DNA of 5,450 nucleotides from Burkholderiaceae bacterium (GTDB taxonomy: Bacteria; Pseudomonadota; Gammaproteobacteria; Burkholderiales; Burkholderiaceae): contig CANCBK010000100.1 of NCBI GenBank assembly GCA_947374315.1, positions 1 to 5,450 on the forward strand, given 5' to 3'. The notes under the pieces are model-generated. The model did not search any database. It worked only from the letters and a program-made list of their open reading frames with translations, and was not told where the DNA came from. The position numbers and the translations under genes were made by a program. The first letter of the stretch is position 1; the number at the start of each line of letters is the position of its first letter. Of this stretch, positions 1-5,450 are shown piece by piece.

Positions 1-1773
<1,773 letters not shown>

Positions 1774-1804
1774 GATTGCTTTTCTGAATACTTAAATATA
1801 ACTA

Positions 1805-2464
1805 CTATCGAATACCGATTATTTTATGGGTCTGGACACTCAAGCGCCATAAAGGCCGCTTTTGACATAGGCGAACCGCTAAGGCGAGGTTTTCTTGAAG
1901 GTCTGGGCCGTCCATAGCCTGCAAGAAGCGATTGCGGTAGTCCATCTTCTCAAATCTAGCCAACAGAGTCTCTAAGGAGTTATGACCTGCCTGGGGAATC
2001 ACCACCTTAATCTCATCGGCCTGTAGCACAATCAGATCGGAACCAGCCTTGGGACTGACACATACCCAGTCAACACCCTTAGGAACTTTAATCGTCCCGT
2101 TAGTCTCAATAGCAACAGCGAAGCCTTTAGCATGTAAAGCATCGATAAGAGCGGTGTCGAGTTGGAGCAATGGTTCGCCACCAGTGAAAACAACATAACG
2201 CTGCTGAGGCCCAGCGGAGGTGCTATTCCAGACCTCCTCTATGGTGTCAGCTAATAGTGAAGCAGTTTCAAACTTGCCACCACCAACGCCATCACTACCA
2301 ACAAAGTCGGTATCGCAAAATTGGCAGACTGCAGTAGCGCGATCTTCTTCGCGGCCACTCCACAGATTGCAACCAGAAAAGCGACAGAACACAGCTGCAC
2401 GACCTGCATGAGCGCCCTCACCCTGAAGGGTTGGAAAGAGTTCTTTTACGGTATACATAGCCAT
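1805..2464 (-). CDS. queE: 7-carboxy-7-deazaguanine synthase QueE (radical SAM)
   Basis: Radical SAM enzyme that contracts 6-carboxytetrahydropterin to 7-carboxy-7-deazaguanine, using SAM, a [4Fe-4S] cluster and Mg2+; this is the third step of preQ0/queuosine synthesis. The 219-residue product opens with KELFPTLQGEGAHAGR, the substrate-binding start of QueE. Cluster ligands are Cys32, Cys47 and Cys50, spaced CX14CX2C. This is the atypical arrangement described for Burkholderia multivorans QueE, not the usual CX3CX2C. FTGGEP at 93-98 is the SAM-binding motif, followed by AIETNGT (118-124), SPKA (137-140), EIKVVIPQ (151-158), QAMDGP (182-187) and a C-terminal RLSVQTHK. The start is ATG 2464 or ATG 2458 two codons on, because an in-frame TAA at 2474-2476 blocks any upstream extension. 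Neither start has a good Shine-Dalgarno sequence: the nearby GGAGG is 25 nt upstream and better placed for an out-of-frame ATG. It is followed 31 nt on by queD, its pathway partner. Confidence 0.95.
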   Translation of the reverse strand: MAMYTVKELFPTLQGEGAHAGRAAVFCRFSGCNLWSGREEDRATAVCQFCDTDFVGSDGVGGGKFETASLLADTIEEVWNSTSAGPQQRYVVFTGGEPLLQLDTALIDALHAKGFAVAIETNGTIKVPKGVDWVCVSPKAGSDLIVLQADEIKVVIPQAGHNSLETLLARFEKMDYRNRFLQAMDGPDLQENLALAVRLCQKRPLWRLSVQTHKIIGIR

Positions 2465-2483
2465 ACTCTGATTTTAAGCGCAT
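2418..2483 (-). other. Possible 21-codon leader or overlapping small ORF at the queE start
   Basis: An ATG at 2483-2481 lies six bases after GGAGG, the best Shine-Dalgarno match near queE. It opens 21 codons (MRLKSEYGYVYRKRTLSNPSG) ending in TGA at 2420-2418. It overlaps the first 47 nt of queE in another frame. It begins two bases after the stop of the preceding lipoprotein gene, so ribosomes finishing that gene could reinitiate here. The peptide is basic and rich in Tyr, Arg and Lys, and resembles nothing I recognise. It may be translated and affect queE expression, or it may be chance, with coupling alone serving queE. Low confidence as a real gene. Confidence 0.2.
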
Positions 2484-2486
2484 TGC

Positions 2487-3215
2487 TTACCTCCAGGATA
2501 CAAGCTCCCACTCTAAGTAATCCTCCCAAAGGGCGTTATTCCAAAACATACCGGCCCATAAATAACGACCATAACCCCGCCGAATAACCCAGCGACCAAT
2601 TTCTGGGGAAAACCAAACATCCTCTTGACGGTAATTGGCTACTCGAGAAAAGTCATTGCTTGTAAAAAAAGGTGCTTCGCTCTGATACTTCAAGACTGGA
2701 AATTGACCGGCAGGCGCACTGATACCCTCCCATCCCACTACCGCTATATTTAAACCCCAGTAATAGTCACTGTCAGGATAACCAACCACTTGATAACGAT
2801 CCCGATAGGAGCCAGACCATCCAGGGGTAAGCTGTTCAGGCCACACGGGGAGCGCCTGTTGAAATTTTTGAGGGGGATTCCAGTGTGGGTCTTGGAGGAT
2901 ATAACCCCAAGGATCCTGGATTTCGTCGGGCAGCTGCCCCGCTTTGACTCCGCTACGCTGAATCCGAATCTGGGGTGCAATAGAGATCACCCTCTCCGTA
3001 ACAACATCGACTAACTCTTGATTGAACACATTGCGCACGTTATAGACCCACTGCTGTCCTACTTTTGGCTCTCTCACCTTAGGAGGATTGATGGGTTGTG
3101 GAAGTGGTGTTGAGGCTGGATAAGGTTGCGAAGAAATACAGGCCGCCAATACTACTGGCGACAACAATAAAAGAAATCTGCGTAAGGTGATTATTTGTAG
3201 GAGGTGAGCTGCCAT
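2487..3215 (-). CDS. Predicted outer-membrane lipoprotein of unknown function, second of a tandem paralogous pair
   Basis: Function not recognised. The 242-residue product starts with a Sec-type lipoprotein signal: basic LRR at 11-13, hydrophobic FLLLLSPVVLAA, and a good lipobox L23-A24-A25-Cys26. Residue +2 is Ile, which would not retain it in the inner membrane. A proline-rich linker follows to about residue 50, then a globular domain of about 190 residues rich in Trp and Tyr. Landmarks are VGQQWVY, FNQELVDVVTERV, LPDEIQ, LPVWPEQL, GYPDSDYYW, GWEGISAPAGQF and VWFSPEIGRWV. The PAGxF...(Y/F)xPxxGRxV pattern occurs in several envelope proteins of unknown role. The domain aligns almost without gaps to the upstream gene product at roughly 40% identity by eye, so the pair arose by duplication. 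ATG 3215 lies inside that gene (25-nt overlap), with AGAAGG nine bases before it. No later start preserves the signal peptide. queE follows after 22 nt. Confidence 0.85.
   Translation of the reverse strand: MAAHLLQIITLRRFLLLLSPVVLAACISSQPYPASTPLPQPINPPKVREPKVGQQWVYNVRNVFNQELVDVVTERVISIAPQIRIQRSGVKAGQLPDEIQDPWGYILQDPHWNPPQKFQQALPVWPEQLTPGWSGSYRDRYQVVGYPDSDYYWGLNIAVVGWEGISAPAGQFPVLKYQSEAPFFTSNDFSRVANYRQEDVWFSPEIGRWVIRRGYGRYLWAGMFWNNALWEDYLEWELVSWR
2490..2494 (-). promoter_or_regulatory. GGAGG Shine-Dalgarno-like site ahead of queE
   Basis: On the minus strand this reads GGAGG, within the last codons of the upstream lipoprotein gene. It is 6 nt from the out-of-frame ATG at 2483 and 25 nt from the queE ATG at 2464, too far for normal direct use by queE. 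It could load ribosomes for the small overlapping frame or help termination-reinitiation into queE. Confidence 0.4.
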
Positions 3216-3889
3216 TGATAGCTACCTTCTAAAATCACTGCCCCAATTTGCCCCTGAATATGATAGGAGCCGGATGCCTCACGCGCAACCCAGCGGCCAA
3301 TCTGTGGTGCAAACCACACCGTTTCTTTGCGAATACAGCCGACCTTATTTGGATCTTCACTCTCATAATTAATTAGGCTCTGAAAGCGCAGCGCAACGAA
3401 TTCTCCTGCAGGGACAGTAATTTTTTCCCAGCCCTGCACACTCATGTATTCCTGCCAATTTAATCTCGAGTCTGAATAACCAGCAATACTGTACTTAGTA
3501 TTAAATTGCTTAGCCCAAGTGCTGGATAGTTGCTCAGGCCAAAGTGGCAGAGATGGGCTGAAGTTCAGTAAACGTGACCACTGGGTATCCGTAGAAACCA
3601 TTCCCCATGAAGTCTGGATTTCACTAGGTAAGCGAGCACCATCAGCGGTCATGCGGTCAATCACAATATTAGAGCCAATATTAGAAACACGCTCAGTGAT
3701 CACATCTAAGATCTTTCCGTTAAAGATATCTTTCTTGATGTAGGTCCACTCTTGCCCCACTTGCGGTGGACGAACCACGGGAAGTGGGTTTGGTTGAGCC
3801 ACGGGAATGCCATGTTCATACGAGAGACTGCCACAAGCTACTGGAGCCAAAGCGGCCGATGCAATGAGGGTGCGGCGAGATAGATTCAT
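3191..3889 (-). CDS. Predicted exported protein/lipoprotein of unknown function, first of a tandem paralogous pair
   Basis: Function not recognised. The 232-residue product has an N-terminal export signal, SRRTLIASAALAPVAC. Cys19 is a candidate lipidation site, but its -3 residue is Pro instead of the usual Leu, so the lipobox is weak. The SRRTLIA stretch resembles a twin-arginine motif, so Tat export is possible. After a short proline-containing linker comes the same domain as in the next gene: VGQEWTY, FNGKILDVITERV, LPSEIQ, LPLWPEQL, GYSDS, GWEKITVPAGEFVALRFQS and VWFAPQIGRWVARE, ending in QWQLTSYK. The mature parts of the two proteins align nearly gap-free through this region, with roughly 40% identity by eye. 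TAAGGA lies seven bases before ATG 3889 and fixes the start. The gene follows the radical SAM gene by 46 nt and overlaps the next paralog by 25 nt. An envelope role is inferred from the signal and the tandem arrangement only. Confidence 0.83.
   Translation of the reverse strand: MNLSRRTLIASAALAPVACGSLSYEHGIPVAQPNPLPVVRPPQVGQEWTYIKKDIFNGKILDVITERVSNIGSNIVIDRMTADGARLPSEIQTSWGMVSTDTQWSRLLNFSPSLPLWPEQLSSTWAKQFNTKYSIAGYSDSRLNWQEYMSVQGWEKITVPAGEFVALRFQSLINYESEDPNKVGCIRKETVWFAPQIGRWVAREASGSYHIQGQIGAVILEGSYQWQLTSYK
3225..3230 (-). promoter_or_regulatory. Ribosome binding site of the second lipoprotein gene
   Basis: On the minus strand this reads AGAAGG, nine bases before ATG 3215 and within the coding sequence of the preceding paralog. 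It supports the start that overlaps the upstream gene by 25 nt, and hence translational coupling of the pair. Confidence 0.55.
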
Positions 3890-3896
3890 ATTGCTA

Positions 3897-3902
3897 TCCT
3901 TA
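3897..3902 (-). promoter_or_regulatory. Ribosome binding site of the first lipoprotein gene
   Basis: On the minus strand this reads TAAGGA, seven bases before ATG 3889, in the 46-nt gap after the radical SAM gene. The gap shows no convincing terminator hairpin or -35/-10 pair, so read-through from the radical SAM gene is plausible. Confidence 0.6.
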
Positions 3903-3935
3903 GTAGGTTAATTAAGCAGGCTAGATTACTTAAGT

Positions 3936-5450
3936 TTATACATGCCTTAATACTTTGGCTATTTTATTGCGACCTACTGAGGCCTTTGGAGCGCCAGGCA
4001 TATCAAACCAGTTATGCACATCCTCTTCAAAGCCAACGCCATGCATAAAGTTGTAAATCGCTTTTTTAAGACCGGCACCAAGCAAATCGTGATCTACTCC
4101 CGTAGGGTCGATAAAGGCGACATCATTCTTAGCAAAGCTGATAGGCGGTAACGGTACAAGTTCAATTCCATAGGCTATCGGGTCAAGACCTACTGGAGAA
4201 TGTACGGTACAAGTGAAGCGATGAAAAAAACCACTCTGAATGCAGCCATTTTCAAAAAGTTGGCGAACGTATTCGAGAGAGTCAACGGTCTCTTGAACGG
4301 TTTGTGTTGGGAAGCCATACATTAGATAAGCATGCACCAAGATGCCCGCATCAGAGAACCCTTTGGTCACTTGAGCAACCTGTTCTACTGAAACACCTTT
4401 TTTCATGAGCTCAAGCAATCTATCTGATGCGACCTCTAGGCCACCAGACATAGCAATGCAACCGCTTTCCGCTAATAACTCACACAACTCTAGTGTGAAA
4501 GTCTTTTCGAAGCGAATGTTTCCCCACCAAGAAATCACTACCTTACGACGAATTAATTCCTCAGCAAGTGCTTTCAAGATTTTGGGTGGTGCAGCCTCAT
4601 CTACAAAATGAAATCCAGTCTGACCAGTCTCAGCTACGATTGCTTCGATACGATTAACCAATAGACTTGCTGAGGCAGTTTCATAACGAGAAATGTAATC
4701 TAGACTGACATCACAGAAACTACATTTTTTCCAATAGCAACCGTGAGCAACCGTCAGCTTATTCCAGCGGCCATCACTCCATAGGCGATGCATAGGATTA
4801 AGCATATCCAGCAAAGATAAATAGGAATTCAGTGGCAGTCCATCCCAGGTGGCAGTTCCTACATCCTCAAATGGAATGTCTGGCTCCTGCCAATTGATGT
4901 AACGAACCTCATTACCAGTACTACGCATAAATGTACGCACCAATCTTTCCGCAGAGCGTTTGCCATTTAAATGCTCTAACAGAGCAAGCAAGGGTCGCTC
5001 ACCAGAGTCAAGAGTAATGAAGTCTACATAATCAAATATACGGGGATCTGTGAGTTCGCGCAATTCAGTATTAACGTAGCCACCGCCAAGACCAATCTTG
5101 ATATTAGGGTAATGCTGCTTGACTGTTTGAGCAATTCGTAATGCAGCGTACATAGCCCCAGGAAAAGGTACCGAGAGCAACACTAAGTTAGGTTGATGCT
5201 TTTCGATGGAAGACTTGGTTAAATCCTGTAAATGCAAATCCATTAACGTTGGACTTGCTGCCAAGGCATCTGCCAAAGGTGTAAAGGTAGGCTGACTACC
5301 TGCCAAGGATTCCGCATAGCGCACAAACTCAAAACGCTCATCTACCGCATCACGGAGCACATCAGATAAATCATTGAGGTAGAGAGTGGCCAAATGACGC
5401 GCACGATCCTGTGATCCGAGTGCGCCGAATGCCCATGCCAATGAGTCAGC
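3936..5450 (-). CDS. B12-binding-type radical SAM protein, function unassigned, 5' end cut by window edge
   Basis: The frame stays open to the right edge (504 codons), so the true start lies outside; a TTG at 5441 is only the first start-like codon and is unlikely to be used. In numbering from that TTG, residues about 85-158 look like the second half of a B12-binding Rossmann domain: NLVLLSVPFPGAMYAA, then IKIGLGGGYV, then DYVDFITLDSGERPLL. The radical SAM core starts near 228 with AHGCYWKKCSFCDVSLDY. Cys235, Cys240 and Cys243 are the likely [4Fe-4S] ligands, spaced CX4CX2C rather than CX3CX2C. Further core landmarks are FHFVDEAAPP (277-286), ISWWGNIRFEK (303-313), SGGLEVASDRLL (332-343) and YLMYGFPTQT (372-381). 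A C-terminal segment to 501 (ending near FDMPGAPKASVGRNKIAKVL) is not a domain I recognise. The fold class is firm. Substrate and true cobalamin use are unknown: B12-binding radical SAM proteins include methyltransferases, cyclases and many unassigned members. It precedes two tandem envelope-protein genes. Confidence 0.87.
   Translation of the reverse strand, partial: ADSLAWAFGALGSQDRARHLATLYLNDLSDVLRDAVDERFEFVRYAESLAGSQPTFTPLADALAASPTLMDLHLQDLTKSSIEKHQPNLVLLSVPFPGAMYAALRIAQTVKQHYPNIKIGLGGGYVNTELRELTDPRIFDYVDFITLDSGERPLLALLEHLNGKRSAERLVRTFMRSTGNEVRYINWQEPDIPFEDVGTATWDGLPLNSYLSLLDMLNPMHRLWSDGRWNKLTVAHGCYWKKCSFCDVSLDYISRYETASASLLVNRIEAIVAETGQTGFHFVDEAAPPKILKALAEELIRRKVVISWWGNIRFEKTFTLELCELLAESGCIAMSGGLEVASDRLLELMKKGVSVEQVAQVTKGFSDAGILVHAYLMYGFPTQTVQETVDSLEYVRQLFENGCIQSGFFHRFTCTVHSPVGLDPIAYGIELVPLPPISFAKNDVAFIDPTGVDHDLLGAGLKKAIYNFMHGVGFEEDVHNWFDMPGAPKASVGRNKIAKVLRHV

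Noticed and set aside
2465..2489. preQ1 riboswitch ahead of queE
   Set aside because: The gap between the lipoprotein stop and queE is only 22 nt, too short for a preQ1 aptamer, and no pseudoknot-like pairing is visible.
2321..2587. 88-codon plus-strand open frame over the queE start and lipoprotein end
   Set aside because: It lies opposite two conserved coding sequences and its translation is low-complexity with no family resemblance. It is treated as chance.
3890..3935. Possible promoter or terminator between the radical SAM gene and the first lipoprotein gene
   Set aside because: The AT-rich gap contains short palindromes such as ACTTAAGT and TTAATTAA, but no GC-rich hairpin with a T tract and no -35/-10 pair with acceptable spacing.
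4721..4735. Frameshift at the A6 run within the radical SAM cysteine motif
   Set aside because: The frame is continuous on both sides with conserved radical SAM landmarks downstream, so no frameshift is present; only the motif spacing is unusual.
5439..5441. TTG as the genuine start of the radical SAM gene
   Set aside because: The frame continues open to the window edge upstream of it, and only part of the B12-binding-like domain lies inside, so the real start is probably beyond position 5450.

Overview
The window is a compact, one-directional stretch of bacterial chromosome. Every supported gene lies on the minus strand, gaps between genes are 46 nt or less, and two gene junctions overlap. 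The protein sequences look betaproteobacterial. In particular, QueE carries the CX14CX2C cluster motif known from Burkholderia QueE, and the set resembles Burkholderiales. The moderate GC content, judged by eye, would suit a Polynucleobacter-like freshwater member; this is inference and was not checked by any search.

In transcription order (right to left) the layout is as follows. (1) A radical SAM protein with a partial B12-binding-like N-terminal domain, 3936-5450, open at the right edge. (2) Two tandem paralogous exported proteins of unknown function, 3191-3889 and 2487-3215, both with lipoprotein-type signal regions. (3) queE, 1805-2464. (4) queD, 1309-1773. (5) tadA, 845-1300. (6) ldcA, 1-848, whose last codons run off the left edge. 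No stretch over 300 bases lacks a gene. No tRNA, rRNA, CRISPR array, insertion sequence or convincing intrinsic terminator was seen.

The left half has a clear theme. QueD and QueE make consecutive intermediates of 7-deazaguanine (preQ0/queuosine) synthesis, and TadA makes inosine. Both products end up at the wobble base (position 34) of tRNA anticodons. LdcA, a cytoplasmic murein-recycling peptidase, is translationally coupled behind tadA. The right half is less understood. A radical SAM enzyme with a noncanonical CX4CX2C cysteine motif precedes two duplicated envelope proteins, and neither has an assignable function. The spacing is compatible with one long transcript, but a shared pathway between the two halves is not shown.

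The points most worth following are the duplicated lipoprotein pair and its position beside the unusual radical SAM gene, the differing export signals of the two paralogs, and the start of queE. There the only strong Shine-Dalgarno sequence serves an out-of-frame ATG opening a 21-codon overlapping reading frame. No new system can be claimed with confidence from this window alone.
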